DNA of 64,000 nt from Gammaproteobacteria bacterium (lineage in GTDB: Bacteria > Pseudomonadota > Gammaproteobacteria > Pseudomonadales > Porticoccaceae), in NCBI GenBank assembly GCA_016191205.1, contig JACPPB010000001.1:1-64000 (forward strand), given 5' to 3'. Position 1 is the stretch's first letter. Every line of letters starts with the position of its first letter. Positions 8,604 to 22,321 of this stretch are shown one piece after another. Under the pieces are notes generated by a model that ran no database searches, was not told the origin of the DNA, and saw only the letters and a program-made list of their open reading frames with translations. Position numbers and translations under genes: made by a program.

Positions 8604-9566
8604 TTGAATCAGTCACTCGTCGTGAACCAGCAACTCGCTTGCGTCTTTCCCGGTCAGGGTTCCCAGAAAATCGGCATGCTCGCCGAACTGGCGGACCGGC
8701 ATCCAGAATTGCTCGATACCTTTTCCGAAGCGTCCACGCAGCTCGGTTACGACCTCTGGCACCTGTGCCAGCAGGGCGATTCCGTCGCGATCAATCTCAC
8801 CGAACGCACCCAGCCGCTGTTGTTGACCGCCAGCGTTGCGGTCTGGCGGTTGTGGCAGCGGCAAGGCGGCGCCATGCCCGCCGTGATGGCCGGACACAGT
8901 CTGGGGGAGTGGTCGGCGCTGGTGTGCGCCGGCGTGGTGGCTTTTACCGATGCCGTCGAGCTCGTGCGTCGGCGCGGTGCCTACATGCAGGCGGCCGTGC
9001 CGGCCGGCGTGGGCGCCATGGCGGCGGTGATGGGTCTGGACGATGCCGAGATCGAGCGCTGTTGTGCGCAGGCGGCGGCCGCGGAGGTGGTCGCGCCGGT
9101 CAACTACAATGCACCGGGTCAGGTGGTTATTGCGGGACATGCAGGCGCTGTCGCGCGCGCCATCGAATTGTGCAAGGCCGCCGGTGCGAAGCGGGCGCTG
9201 CCGCTGCCGGTCAGCGCGCCTTTTCATACCGAGCTGATGCGTCCGGCCGCGGCGCGCCTGGCTGCCGACATCGCCGCGACCCGGTTCGATGCGCCGGCCA
9301 TTCCGGTCATCCACAACGTTCATGCGCGCGTGGAAACCGATCCCGTCGCCATCAAGGATCTGATGGTGCGCCAGATCTACAGCCCGGTGCGCTGGGTCGA
9401 TTGTGTGGCGGCACTCACGGCACGCGGTGTCGAACTCACCGTGGAATGTGGCGCCGGCAAGGTGCTGTGCGGCTTGAACAAGCGGATCGCAACGACCTTG
9501 GCGACTTTTGCCACCGAGGATGATGCCAGTCTGGCGGCCGCCCTGGACGCAGCCGGTCGCTGTTGA
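8604..9566 (+). CDS. fabD: Malonyl-CoA:ACP transacylase
   Basis: FabD loads malonate from CoA onto acyl carrier protein for fatty-acid elongation. The N-terminal FPGQGSQ loop, the nucleophile motif GHSLGEW with catalytic serine, and the PVSAPFHTELM segment with the catalytic histidine are all present. I chose TTG at 8604 because GAGAA lies seven bases upstream. GTG at 8622 is the alternative and is closer to the E. coli start but has no visible Shine-Dalgarno. An open frame extends far upstream into plsX but is only a shadow. Length is about 320 residues. Confidence 0.93.
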   Translation: MNQSLVVNQQLACVFPGQGSQKIGMLAELADRHPELLDTFSEASTQLGYDLWHLCQQGDSVAINLTERTQPLLLTASVAVWRLWQRQGGAMPAVMAGHSLGEWSALVCAGVVAFTDAVELVRRRGAYMQAAVPAGVGAMAAVMGLDDAEIERCCAQAAAAEVVAPVNYNAPGQVVIAGHAGAVARAIELCKAAGAKRALPLPVSAPFHTELMRPAAARLAADIAATRFDAPAIPVIHNVHARVETDPVAIKDLMVRQIYSPVRWVDCVAALTARGVELTVECGAGKVLCGLNKRIATTLATFATEDDASLAAALDAAGRC

Positions 9567-9601
9567 ATATGTCTCCCAAGCCCTGAAGCGGAGAAGTCGT
9601 C

Positions 9602-10345
9602 ATGAGTATTGTGGACAAGATTGCCCTCGTCACTGGCGCCAGCCGAGGCATCGGCGCGGCCATCGCCGATGCGCTGGGGAGGGCGGGCGCCATTGTCATC
9701 GGCACCGCCACCACCCCGGAAGGCGCCGAGCGGATTTCCGCGCGCTTTGCCGGCCTCGGAATCAAGGGCCGGGGGATGGCGCTCAATGTTACTGATGCGG
9801 CGGCCGTTGTGCAGGTCGTGCAACAGATTGAAGACGAGTTCGGGCCGCCGCTGATCCTGGTCAACAACGCGGGCATTACCCGTGACAATTTATTGCTGCG
9901 CATGAAAGAAGACGAATGGAACGATGTCATCGAAACCAATCTCGGTGCCGCGTACCGACTCTGCAAGGCGTGCGCGCGGGGCATGACGCGGGCGCGGTGG
10001 GGCAGAATCATCAACATCAGTTCCGTGGTGGGCGCGATGGGCAATGCGGGCCAGGCCAATTACGCGGCCACCAAGGCGGGTGTCGCCGGGTTCGGCCGCG
10101 CGCTTGCCAAGGAGCTGGGCTCGCGTAACATCACCGTCAATACCGTTGCGCCCGGTTTCATCGATACCGACATGACACGTGAACTGCCGGCGGCGAATCG
10201 CGACGCGATGCTCGCCTCGATTCCTCTCGGGCGGCTCGGACAGCCCGAGGAAATCGCCGCCGTGGTGGTGTTCCTGGCGGAGGACGGCGGCGCCTATATC
10301 ACCGGCGAAACCATCCAGGTCAACGGCGGCATGTACATGGGTTGA
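9602..10345 (+). CDS. fabG: 3-oxoacyl-ACP reductase FabG
   Basis: FabG performs the NADPH-dependent reduction of 3-ketoacyl-ACP in fatty-acid synthesis. This 247-residue short-chain dehydrogenase has the nucleotide-binding TGASRGIG motif, LVNNAGITRD, the catalytic serine in INISSVVG and the Y-x-x-x-K pair in YAATKAG. The C-terminal TGETIQVNGGMYMG is typical of FabG. GGAG precedes the ATG at a good distance. It lies 35 bases after fabD and is followed by a separate promoter for acpP. Confidence 0.95.
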   Translation: MSIVDKIALVTGASRGIGAAIADALGRAGAIVIGTATTPEGAERISARFAGLGIKGRGMALNVTDAAAVVQVVQQIEDEFGPPLILVNNAGITRDNLLLRMKEDEWNDVIETNLGAAYRLCKACARGMTRARWGRIINISSVVGAMGNAGQANYAATKAGVAGFGRALAKELGSRNITVNTVAPGFIDTDMTRELPAANRDAMLASIPLGRLGQPEEIAAVVVFLAEDGGAYITGETIQVNGGMYMG

Positions 10346-10375
10346 GGGGCCGAACCGGGGCCTGCGCCCGGGCGG

Positions 10376-10403
10376 TTACGGGGAAAGGGAATTTGGGTAA
10401 AAT
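10376..10403 (+). promoter_or_regulatory. Promoter of acpP
   Basis: TTACGG (10376-10381) and TAAAAT (10398-10403) are 16 bp apart. ACP is needed in large amounts and acpP often has its own promoter, which fits the 169-base gap after fabG. Confidence 0.5.
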
Positions 10404-10514
10404 GCGCGCCGGCATAGCGGGGCTACGTGCTCCCACCGGCTTTGGGCCGCCGACCGAGGGCCGGCTCAATAAGACACTGGCACAACACTGGTACAACAGG
10501 AGCGATTGTTAATC

Positions 10515-10751
10515 ATGAGCAACATACGAGAACGCGTCATCAAAATGGTTGCCGAGCAATTGGGCGTAAAGGAAGAAGATGTCAAGCCCGATTCATCCTT
10601 CATTGACGATCTCGGCGCGGACTCGCTGGATACCGTGGAGCTGATCATGGCCCTCGAGGAAGAGTTCGATACCGAAATCCCCGATGAAGATGCCGAAAAA
10701 CTGGCCACGGTTCAGGATGCCATTGACTACATCCAGAACAATCTGGGCTGA
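10515..10751 (+). CDS. acpP: Acyl carrier protein
   Basis: ACP carries growing acyl chains on a 4'-phosphopantetheine arm. The 78-residue acidic protein begins [18 protein letters not shown]. It contains the modification site DSLD with the phosphopantetheine serine, followed by the acidic recognition helix ([10 protein letters not shown]). ATG at 10515 is the family start; an in-frame TTG at 10506 would add three residues and is less likely. GGAG lies about 12 bases upstream. The next gene is pabC; fabF, usual here in Pseudomonas and E. coli, is missing. Confidence 0.97.
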   Translation: MSNIRERVIKMVAEQLGVKEEDVKPDSSFIDDLGADSLDTVELIMALEEEFDTEIPDEDAEKLATVQDAIDYIQNNLG

Positions 10752-10770
10752 CTTCCCCACGCTATTCCCG

Positions 10771-10798
10771 ACCGCCGGCTCTGGCTGGCGGTTGTTTC
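10771..10798 (+). terminator. Terminator after acpP
   Basis: ACCGCC pairs with GGCGGT, the stem can extend with wobble pairs, and TTGTTTC follows. This is a moderate intrinsic terminator or attenuator that would separate the highly expressed acpP from pabC. Confidence 0.5.
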
Positions 10799-10854
10799 GC
10801 CCGCTTCCCGCGGATGCACTGTCCCCGGCGAACTGATCTGGATCCTGGTGCGGG

Positions 10855-11657
10855 ATGACGGACTTGCCAGTGTTCGTCAACGGTGCCGCTGATGGCACAG
10901 TGAACTCCGCGGATCGGGGACTTCATTACGGCCACGGCCTGTTCGAGACCATGCGGCTCTGTGGCGGTACCTTGCCGCTCTGGGATTGGCACTGGTCGCG
11001 CCTGTGTCGCGGCACCGCCGCTCTCGGTATTCCGCTTGACCGCGAGACGGTGTGGAACGACGTGCGGCGCGCCTGCAGCCAATGGCCGGCCGATGGCGTC
11101 ATCAAGCTGATGGTCACCGCGGGCTCCGGCGGCATGGCGTATCGCCACGACGGCGGTCCATGCAACCGTTATCTTTTTTATCGACCCTTGCCGGTGCCGC
11201 GCGATTTCATTCATCTGCGGGTGTGTGATTATCGCCTGCCCGTCAATCCGCGCCTGGCCGGACTCAAGCACCTCAACCGCCTGGACCAGGTGCTGGCCGC
11301 GAATGAACTGCCGCCGGATCGGGATGGACTGCTGCTCGACACCGAGGGACGGGTCATTGAAGGGCTGGCGGGAAACCTTTTTCTGCGGACGGCGGACGGC
11401 TGGCTGACGCCGGATCTCGGCGGTGCCGGTGTGCGCGGGGTCATGCGCGATTATTTGCTCGCCGAGATTTTTCCCGCACTGGGACTGGCGGTGCGCGAAA
11501 CCGGCGTGGCATTGTCGCAAGTACACGCCGCCCGGGAACTGTTTCTGTGCAATGCGGTGCGCGGTATTCAGGCGGTTACCGCCATCGACGGCAGCGATCA
11601 TCCACTGGCAGCGGACGAAATCCGCCGTATCAAAACTGAACTTGCGCGCCGCCTGCC

Positions 11658-11673
<16 letters not shown>
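10855..11673 (+). CDS. pabC: Aminodeoxychorismate lyase
   Basis: PabC is a fold-type IV PLP enzyme that releases pyruvate from 4-amino-4-deoxychorismate to give p-aminobenzoate for folate synthesis. The 272-residue protein shows the family signatures DRGLHYGHGLFETM, the PLP-lysine region AGLKHLNRLDQVLA, and GRVIEGLAGNLF. Branched-chain aminotransferases share this fold, but length and the acpP/mltG context favour PabC. Its end overlaps the GTG start of mltG by 16 bases. Confidence 0.9.
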
Positions 11674-14273
<2,600 letters not shown>

Positions 14274-14325
14274 ACCGCCCCGGCGCCTGTGCTAGGCTAC
14301 CGGCTCCCCTGGCGAGGAAACAGCG

Positions 14326-14676
14326 ATGCGAACGGCGGGCGGCAATCTCCGCAATGGAATTCTCAATCTCGCCCTCAAGGACGTGAATGAACTTTATGCA
14401 TGCTACATGCCCTTCATCGAGGGCGGCGGGCTGTTCATCCGTTCGCGCAAGGAATATCAGCTCGGCGATCAGGTCTTTGTCTTGCTGGATTTGCTGGACG
14501 AACCGGAGAAAACGCCCCTTACGGGTGAAATTGTCTGGATCACTCCGATCGGTAGCGGCCTGCGACCCCAGGGTATCGGTGTCCGGCTGGCGTCCGAGCA
14601 CGCCGATATCGTGCGCAGGATAGAAGCGGATCTCGCCGGCCTGCAGAACTCGGATCGTCCCACCTATACGCTGTGA
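14326..14676 (+). CDS. pilZ: PilZ domain protein
   Basis: This 116-residue protein is the type IV pilus PilZ class. It has the segments GILNLALKDVNELYACYMPF, GGLFIRS and GIGVRL in the usual order. Canonical c-di-GMP-binding PilZ domains carry RxxxR and (D/N)xSxxG motifs. Those are not clear here, which agrees with the pilus-assembly PilZ that does not bind c-di-GMP strongly. Its place right after holB is the classical pilZ position. It suggests that the organism makes type IV pili. Confidence 0.88.
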   Translation: MRTAGGNLRNGILNLALKDVNELYACYMPFIEGGGLFIRSRKEYQLGDQVFVLLDLLDEPEKTPLTGEIVWITPIGSGLRPQGIGVRLASEHADIVRRIEADLAGLQNSDRPTYTL

Positions 14677-14716
14677 GCCGTTCCCCTGCCTGTTTCCCTG
14701 TGATTTGCGCCATCCG

Positions 14717-15520
14717 ATGTTGATTGACTCCCACTGCCACCTCGATCGCCTCGATCTGAGTGCGTTCGACGGTTCCCTGGATGCGTTGCTCGACGTGGCG
14801 CGCAGCGCCGGGGTGCGGGCCATGCTCGCCGTGGGCATCGATCTGGCGTCGTCGCGCGAAATGATCCGGCTGGCGACGCGCCATGCCGACGTTTTTGCGA
14901 CGGTCGGCGTCCATCCGCTGCAAACCGAATCCCTGCCGCTGCCCGATGAAGCCGAGTTGCTGGCGCTCGGCGCCAGCAGCGTCGTGGTGGCGATCGGCGA
15001 AACCGGCATCGATGGCCATTACGGCGCCGACAACCTGGACTGGCAGCGCGAAAGTTTTCGGATCCACGCGCGGGTCGCCAACCGGCTGTGCAAGCCCCTC
15101 GTCGTGCATACCCGGGATGCGCGGGCGGAAACCCTGGCGCTGTTGCGCGCCCACACCGATCCCGCAGTCGGCGGAGTTCTGCACTGTTTCACGGAAGACT
15201 GGGCTACCGCGAGCGCCGGACTGGATCTGGGCTTTTATATTTCGTTTTCCGGTATCGTCACGTTTCGCAACGCCGGGGAGCTGCGCGAGATCGCCACGCG
15301 GGTGCCGATGGAGCGCCTGCTGGTGGAAACGGACGCACCCTGGCTGGCGCCCGTCCCGTACCGCGGCAAAACCAACCGGCCGCACTATGTGGCCGAAGTG
15401 GCGCGCTGCATCGCGGAGCTGCGTGGCATGGATCTCGACCACTTCAATGCCCGGGTGGCGGAGAATTTTGCGCGCCTGTTTCGGATCGAGGTGCCGACGT
15501 TTGGCGAGGGAGTGACATGA
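14717..15520 (+). CDS. tatD: TatD family metal-dependent hydrolase
   Basis: TatD-family proteins are TIM-barrel metallohydrolases, often with 3'-5' exonuclease activity. The start MLIDSHCHLDRLD gives the HxH metal motif, and later metal ligands sit in GETGIDGHY, PLVVHTRDA, GVLHCFTE and VETDAPWLAP. Length is 267 residues, within the family range. ATG at 14717 is preferred over an in-frame TTG at 14705 because families begin at the ML-DSHCH block. Its stop overlaps the next start by four bases. It could equally be named ycfH-like. Confidence 0.88.
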   Translation: MLIDSHCHLDRLDLSAFDGSLDALLDVARSAGVRAMLAVGIDLASSREMIRLATRHADVFATVGVHPLQTESLPLPDEAELLALGASSVVVAIGETGIDGHYGADNLDWQRESFRIHARVANRLCKPLVVHTRDARAETLALLRAHTDPAVGGVLHCFTEDWATASAGLDLGFYISFSGIVTFRNAGELREIATRVPMERLLVETDAPWLAPVPYRGKTNRPHYVAEVARCIAELRGMDLDHFNARVAENFARLFRIEVPTFGEGVT

Positions 15521-16155
15521 GAGATCGCATCGCAACCATGCTGGCGCTGCAGGATGCGGTCAATACGCAGGTCCACCCGGAGTGGCGCGGGCAGGGCAAC
15601 CCCTGGTATCGGGCCATCTGGGTCGAGTGCGCGGAACTCCTGGATCACTACGGCTGGAAGTGGTGGAAAGGACAGCAGCCCGATCTCGACCAGGTGCGCC
15701 TGGAGCTGGTCGATATCTGGCATTTCGGACTCAGCACGCTGCTGGAACGGGATCTCGCCGCGGATGGCATTGCCGCCGAGTTCGCCGCGGCGCTCGCCGA
15801 GCCGGCGCCGCGCGGTGATCCGGAAGTGTTCCGCGGCGCGGTTGAACAGTTTGCCGCCCGTACTCTGGTCGCCCGGGATTTTGACCTCCCGGGTTTCGCG
15901 GTATTGATGCAGGTGATTGACCTCGGCTTCGACGATCTGTATCGCCGCTATGTGGGGAAGAACGTCCTTAACCGGTTCCGCCAGGATCACGGCTATCAGG
16001 ACGGCAGTTACCGCAAACACTGGCACGGCCGCGAAGACAACGCGTGGCTGGTCGAATTGAGCGACGCGCTGGATCCCGAGAGCAATTCCTTCGCGCGCGA
16101 TCTCTATGCCGCGCTGCGCACCCGCTATGCTGTCGCGCCCGGCGCCGAGGCGTGA
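15517..16155 (+). CDS. Dimeric (all-alpha) dUTPase
   Basis: Dimeric dUTPases hydrolyse dUTP to dUMP, keeping uracil out of DNA; they are unrelated to the trimeric Dut fold and belong with MazG-type NTP pyrophosphatases. The 212-residue protein has the metal-binding helix motifs WVECAELLDHYGWKWWK and LELVDIWHF, plus the later GKNVLNRFRQDHGYQDG block typical of this family. ATG at 15517 overlaps the tatD stop. An open frame extends back to 15088 but is a shadow of tatD. Proximity to tmk fits a role in thymidylate metabolism. Confidence 0.85.
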   Translation: MRDRIATMLALQDAVNTQVHPEWRGQGNPWYRAIWVECAELLDHYGWKWWKGQQPDLDQVRLELVDIWHFGLSTLLERDLAADGIAAEFAAALAEPAPRGDPEVFRGAVEQFAARTLVARDFDLPGFAVLMQVIDLGFDDLYRRYVGKNVLNRFRQDHGYQDGSYRKHWHGREDNAWLVELSDALDPESNSFARDLYAALRTRYAVAPGAEA

Positions 16156-16173
16156 AATCGCAGCCGCGATCCG

Positions 16174-16179
16174 TATAAT
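16174..16179 (+). promoter_or_regulatory. -10 element of mdh promoter
   Basis: A perfect TATAAT lies 51 bases before the mdh GTG. A weak -35 (GTGAAA at 16152-16157) is 16 bp upstream and falls in the end of the dUTPase gene. Confidence 0.5.
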
Positions 16180-16230
16180 TGGCCGCCCTTCGGACCTCGA
16201 TCCGGACCCCTCTCAACACGGAGACATTCA

Positions 16231-17211
16231 GTGAAATCACCCGTTCGCGTTGCCGTCACCGGAGCCGCTGGCCAGATCAGTTACTCCCTTCTGTTTCGCA
16301 TTGCGGCCGGGGAAATGCTCGGGGCCGACCAGCCGGTGATCCTCCAGTTGCTGGAAATCACCCCGGCACTGACGGCGCTGCAGGGCGCCGTGATGGAACT
16401 GGAGGACTGTGCGTTTCCGCTGCTCGCCGGCGTGGTGCAGACCGATGATGCCGCCGTTGCCTTCCGTGACGCGGACTACGCCCTGCTGGTGGGCGCGCGG
16501 CCGCGCGGCCCGGGCATGGAGCGCAAGGATCTGCTCGAAGCCAACGCCAATATCTTTTCCGTGCAGGGCAAGGCGATCAACGATCACGCCAGGCGCGGCA
16601 TCAAGGTGCTGGTGGTGGGCAACCCGGCCAACACCAACGCCCTGATCGCCCAGCGCAACGCGCCGGCGATCGACCCGCGCCAGTTCACCGCCATGACCCG
16701 TCTGGATCACAACCGGGCGCTGACCCAGGTGGCGCTCAAGACCGGCACCACCGTCAACGACGTCAGTCGCATGATCATCTGGGGCAACCACTCCGCGACT
16801 CAGTACCCCGATCTCCACCATGCCCAGGTCAAGGGCAAGCCGGCCCTGTCGCTCGTCGATCAGGCGTGGTACGAAAACGAACTCATCCCGGTGGTGCAAC
16901 AGCGTGGCGCCGCCGTCATCAAGACGCGCGGCGCCTCGAGTGCCGCTTCGGCCGCCAACGCGGCGATCAGCCATATGCGCTCCTGGGCGCTCGGTACACC
17001 CGCGGGCGACTGGGTCAGCATGGGCGTCCACAGCGATGGCAGCTACGGCATCGCCGAGGGGCTGATCTATTCCTTCCCCTGCACCTGCCAGGGCGGCGAC
17101 TGGAAGATCGTGCAAGATCTCGATATCAACGCGTTCTCGCGGGAAAAAATGACCCTGACCGAAACCGAGTTGAGCGAGGAGCGCGACGCGGTCAAGCATC
17201 TGCTGCCCTGA
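16231..17211 (+). CDS. mdh: Malate dehydrogenase (NAD-dependent)
   Basis: Mdh interconverts malate and oxaloacetate in the TCA cycle. The 326-residue protein is the cytosolic-like type found in Xanthomonas and Burkholderia rather than the 312-residue E. coli type. Visible motifs are the nucleotide loop [13 protein letters not shown], the arginine loop [30 protein letters not shown], and [12 protein letters not shown] with the catalytic histidine. GTG at 16231 has CGGAGA upstream. It probably has its own promoter. Confidence 0.94.
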   Translation: MKSPVRVAVTGAAGQISYSLLFRIAAGEMLGADQPVILQLLEITPALTALQGAVMELEDCAFPLLAGVVQTDDAAVAFRDADYALLVGARPRGPGMERKDLLEANANIFSVQGKAINDHARRGIKVLVVGNPANTNALIAQRNAPAIDPRQFTAMTRLDHNRALTQVALKTGTTVNDVSRMIIWGNHSATQYPDLHHAQVKGKPALSLVDQAWYENELIPVVQQRGAAVIKTRGASSAASAANAAISHMRSWALGTPAGDWVSMGVHSDGSYGIAEGLIYSFPCTCQGGDWKIVQDLDINAFSREKMTLTETELSEERDAVKHLLP

Positions 17212-17244
17212 TCGCCGTCGCCAACCACCCGGAGTCCTGTGGCC

Positions 17245-17721
17245 ATGAGTTTTCCCAAGCTGGGTAATCTGGCGCCGGCGTTCACCCTGCCCAACCAGCG
17301 GGGCGAGCCGGTCGCGCTCAAGGACTTCCGCGACCGGCATGCGGTGGTGCTGTATTTTTACCCCAAGGCGATGACGCCGGGCTGTACCGTTCAGGCGTGC
17401 GGCATCCGCGACCGGCGCGCCGCGTTTGCCGAGCTCGGGGTCGTAGTGCTCGGCGTCAGTCCGGATCCGGTCGCCAGGCTCGCGAAGTTTGCCGAGCGGG
17501 ACGCGCTGGATTTCGATCTGTTGTCCGACGCGGATCACGCCATCGCCGAGCGTTACGGCGTGTGGGGCCTGAAGAAGTTCATGGGGCGCGAATTCATGGG
17601 GATTCGCCGCACCACCTTCATCATCGGTCGCGACGGGCGCCTGCGCCATGTGCTGGACAAGGTCAAGACCGCCAGCCATCAGGATGATGTGCTGGCCTGG
17701 TTGCGCCAGAATCCCGGCTGA
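17245..17721 (+). CDS. bcp: Thioredoxin-dependent peroxiredoxin (BCP/PrxQ)
   Basis: This 158-residue peroxiredoxin reduces hydrogen and organic peroxides using thioredoxin. The active site TPGCTVQACGIRD has the peroxidatic cysteine and a resolving cysteine five residues later, the atypical 2-Cys arrangement of BCP. LYFYPKAMTPGC and GIRRTTFIIGRDG are standard. ATG at 17245, ten bases after GGAG, is preferred over GTG at 17239. It lies 33 bases after mdh and may be in the same transcript. Confidence 0.9.
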   Translation: MSFPKLGNLAPAFTLPNQRGEPVALKDFRDRHAVVLYFYPKAMTPGCTVQACGIRDRRAAFAELGVVVLGVSPDPVARLAKFAERDALDFDLLSDADHAIAERYGVWGLKKFMGREFMGIRRTTFIIGRDGRLRHVLDKVKTASHQDDVLAWLRQNPG

Positions 17722-17809
17722 GCAGCGGTTCAAGTCCGCTTGCCGGAAGTTATTTTCCGCGGCAGCCCCGCCCTTGCCGGCAGCTGCTTCACCACCATGA
17801 GGTACTCCG

Positions 17810-18139
17810 ATGTCGCTATTCATCCCTTCCGCCTGGGCTCAGGCCGCGCCCGCGAGCGAACCGAATCCGCTGTTCACCCTGGTGCTGTTCGGCGGACTTT
17901 TTGTCTTCATGTACTTCGTGATCATTCGGCCGCAGCAGAAGCGCCGCAAGGAACAGGCCAATCTGGTCGCCAAGCTCGCCAAGGGCGACGAGGTGGTTAC
18001 TGCCAGCGGTATTCTGGGGCGCATCACCAAGATCGAGGGCAACTTTCTGGTGCTTGAGGTTTCCGACAAGGTGGAACTCAAGTTCCAGCGCGAGGCGATA
18101 CATGCCGTGCTGCCCAAGGGAACCCTGAAAGCGCTCTAG
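17810..18139 (+). CDS. yajC: Preprotein translocase subunit YajC
   Basis: YajC is a small single-pass inner-membrane protein of the SecDF-YajC complex. This 109-residue copy has a short N-terminus, one helix (LVLFGGLFVFMYFVII), the conserved RPQQKRRKEQ motif and the KGDEVVTASGILGRI domain. It is unusual that secD and secF do not follow; a PLP-dependent desulfhydrase comes next instead, so secDF must be elsewhere. GAGG lies about 12 bases upstream of the ATG. Confidence 0.93.
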   Translation: MSLFIPSAWAQAAPASEPNPLFTLVLFGGLFVFMYFVIIRPQQKRRKEQANLVAKLAKGDEVVTASGILGRITKIEGNFLVLEVSDKVELKFQREAIHAVLPKGTLKAL

Positions 18140-18157
18140 GCAACCGGCGCCGGTCGC

Positions 18158-19189
18158 ATGGCGGTGTCGCGCGTGGCTGACAGCCCGATCGGCTTTCCGC
18201 CGCGCCTGCCACTCGCGCGTCTGCCGACGCCGCTGGAGCCGCTCGACCGCCTGCGTGCGCGCATCGGCGGACCTCGTGTCTGGGTCAAGCGCGACGATCT
18301 GACCGATTGCGCCGTCACCGGCAACAAGATACGCAAGCTCGAATTCACCCTGGCCCGCGCCCGCGCGGCCGGCTGCGATACTCTGATCACCGCGGGCGGG
18401 CTCCAGTCCAACCATTGTCGCGCCACCGCGCTGCTCGGTGCCCGCCTGGGTTTCCAAGTGCACCTCATTCTGCGCGAGGAAGGGGTCCCCAACCCACATC
18501 CCCAGGGCAATCTCCTGCTCGATCTGCTGGCTGGCGCCAGCGTATCCCGCTACAACAAGGCCCACTACCGCGCCCATCAGGCGGAGTTGTACGATGAATG
18601 GGACGCCCACTACCGAGCGCAGGGCGCGCGCCCTTGGCGTATTCCCGTGGGGGCCAGCGATGGCACCGGCGTGTGGGGCTACATCGGTTGCGCGGCCGAG
18701 TTGCACGCGGATTTCGCCGCCGCCGGGATTCGGCCCGCCGCCATCGTTCACGCCACCGGCTCCGGCGGTACCCAGGCGGGATTGACCGCCGGTGCGCACC
18801 TCTACGAGCTGGGTTGTCCGGTGATCGGCATGGCGGTGTGCGATGACGCCGCCTATTTTCAGAACAAGGTGCGCGCCGATCTGCGCGAATGGGCCGAACT
18901 GTATGCAACCGGTGTTGCGGTCGATGATCTCGCGATCGAGGTCAACGACCGCTACATTGGCCCCGGCTACGCGCAGGCGACGCCGGAGGTATTCGAGACC
19001 ATCCGCCTGCTGGCCCGCACCCAGGGATTGGTGCTCGATCCGGTCTACAGCGGCAAGGCGTTCCACGGACTGCTGGAGGAAATCCGGCGCGGGACGTTTT
19101 CTTCTACGGCCGACGTGGTGTTCATCCACACCGGCGGAATCTTCGGGCTGTTGGCCCAGGCTGATTGTGTGGCTGAGTCAGCCAAATAA
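18158..19189 (+). CDS. D-cysteine desulfhydrase / ACC deaminase family PLP enzyme
   Basis: This 343-residue fold-type II PLP enzyme belongs to the D-cysteine desulfhydrase and 1-aminocyclopropane-1-carboxylate deaminase family. These break D-cysteine to pyruvate, ammonia and sulfide, or deaminate ACC. The internal aldimine lysine is in TGNKIRKLEF, the substrate loop in GGLQSNHCRATA, and the phosphate cup in HATGSGGTQAGL. Sequence alone does not fix the substrate. Nearby cysB and cysH make a sulfur role attractive but they are separately transcribed. The gap to yajC is only 18 bases. Confidence 0.8.
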   Translation: MAVSRVADSPIGFPPRLPLARLPTPLEPLDRLRARIGGPRVWVKRDDLTDCAVTGNKIRKLEFTLARARAAGCDTLITAGGLQSNHCRATALLGARLGFQVHLILREEGVPNPHPQGNLLLDLLAGASVSRYNKAHYRAHQAELYDEWDAHYRAQGARPWRIPVGASDGTGVWGYIGCAAELHADFAAAGIRPAAIVHATGSGGTQAGLTAGAHLYELGCPVIGMAVCDDAAYFQNKVRADLREWAELYATGVAVDDLAIEVNDRYIGPGYAQATPEVFETIRLLARTQGLVLDPVYSGKAFHGLLEEIRRGTFSSTADVVFIHTGGIFGLLAQADCVAESAK

Positions 19190-19339
19190 AAACAAATGGT
19201 TACAAGTAATATCTCTGCTAAATAATCTCCAGTGAAACATCATCTCCGGGTTCCCTCGATTTCCGCCAAGGATATGCCGGAGCCGGTTCGACACAGCCTT
19301 TTGGGTATACTGAAGCCTGACGCTTTCAGGTGACAGTGG

Positions 19340-21347
<2,008 letters not shown>

Positions 21348-21412
21348 ACACCGGGCGCCGCGCTCCGCGACGCATGCCGCAACGCCAAATACCGGCACAG
21401 GCGTCACCATGA

Positions 21413-21439
21413 AAAAAGCCCCGATGAACGGGGCTTTTT
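21413..21439. terminator. Bidirectional terminator between cysB and cysH
   Basis: AAAAAGCCCC and GGGGCTTTTT form a perfect 10-bp stem around a 7-base loop, with T-tracts on both strands. It can terminate the convergent genes cysB and cysH. Confidence 0.85.
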
Positions 21440-21465
21440 GGTGTTGGTTCCCGAGGTCGCGACGC

Positions 21466-22194
21466 TCAGGATTCGATATTGACGGCGTGCAGGCCGCACT
21501 CTTTCTTGGTGGCTTCTTCCCACCACCAGCGGCCTTCGCGCTCGTGCTGGCCAGGTCCGACCGGGCGCGTGCAGGGTTCGCAGCCGATGCTGATGAAGCC
21601 GCGATCATGCAGCTCGTTGTAGGGGACGTTGTTGCCGCGGATGTAGTCCCACACCTGCTGCGAGGTCCAGTTGGACAGCGGGTTGAACTTGGTCAGGGTG
21701 CCGCCGGCGCGGGCAAATGCCTTGTCGTCCTGGATCACGGGGATCTCGGCGCGGGTGTTGGGGCTCTGGTCCCTGCGCTGGCCGGTGATCCAGGCGTCGA
21801 GGGTCGCCAACTTGCGGCGCAGCGGATTGATCTTGCGAACCCCGCAGCACTCCTTGTGATCATCGCGATAGAAGCTGAACAGGCCTTTCTCGCGCACCAG
21901 AGCCTCGACCGCCGCGGCTTCCGGCATCATCAGCTCGATGGCGATGCCGTAGTGCTCGCGCACGCGGTCGATGAAGCGGTAGGTTTCCGGATGCAGGCGG
22001 CCGGTGTCGAGGGAGAACACCTCGATGTCCTTGCGAATCCGGCAGGCCATGTCGATCAGCACCACGTCCTCGGCGCCACTGAAGGAGATCGCAATGTTGT
22101 CGAATTCGCGCAATGCGTAGCCGATGATTTCCAGCGGTGACTTGGCAGCGAGGCTGGAGTCCACGTCGACGAGATTGAGTGCCTGGCTGCCCAT
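21466..22194 (-). CDS. cysH: Assimilatory APS/PAPS reductase with Fe-S motif
   Basis: CysH reduces activated sulfate to sulfite. The 242-residue protein has the P-loop-like [26 protein letters not shown], and the paired cysteine motifs ECCGVRK and GCEPCTRP. Those four cysteines bind a [4Fe-4S] cluster and mark the reductases that prefer adenylylsulfate (APS), unlike the E. coli PAPS enzyme. The catalytic cysteine is in KKECGLH near the C-terminus. ATG at 22194 is the family start; an open frame extends upstream into AT-rich promoter DNA. Confidence 0.93.
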   Translation of the reverse strand: MGSQALNLVDVDSSLAAKSPLEIIGYALREFDNIAISFSGAEDVVLIDMACRIRKDIEVFSLDTGRLHPETYRFIDRVREHYGIAIELMMPEAAAVEALVREKGLFSFYRDDHKECCGVRKINPLRRKLATLDAWITGQRRDQSPNTRAEIPVIQDDKAFARAGGTLTKFNPLSNWTSQQVWDYIRGNNVPYNELHDRGFISIGCEPCTRPVGPGQHEREGRWWWEEATKKECGLHAVNIES

Positions 22195-22225
22195 GATCCG
22201 GACCCGTTTTGATAGGTTGCGCGGC

Positions 22226-22253
22226 AGCATAGCAAAGGAAAATTTTTGGTAAA
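22226..22253 (-). promoter_or_regulatory. Promoter of cysH
   Basis: On the minus strand TTTACC (22253-22248) and TATGCT (22231-22226) are 16 bp apart. A markedly AT-rich block covers 22236-22290 and includes the -35. A weak -35 with AT-rich DNA behind it fits a promoter that needs CysB for activation. Confidence 0.5.
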
Positions 22254-22321
22254 AAGAATAAAGCAGTATATTTTTAGAAGGAAAATCTGTTTTCCGGCGG
22301 GACGGGATTTCTACGCTCCCC

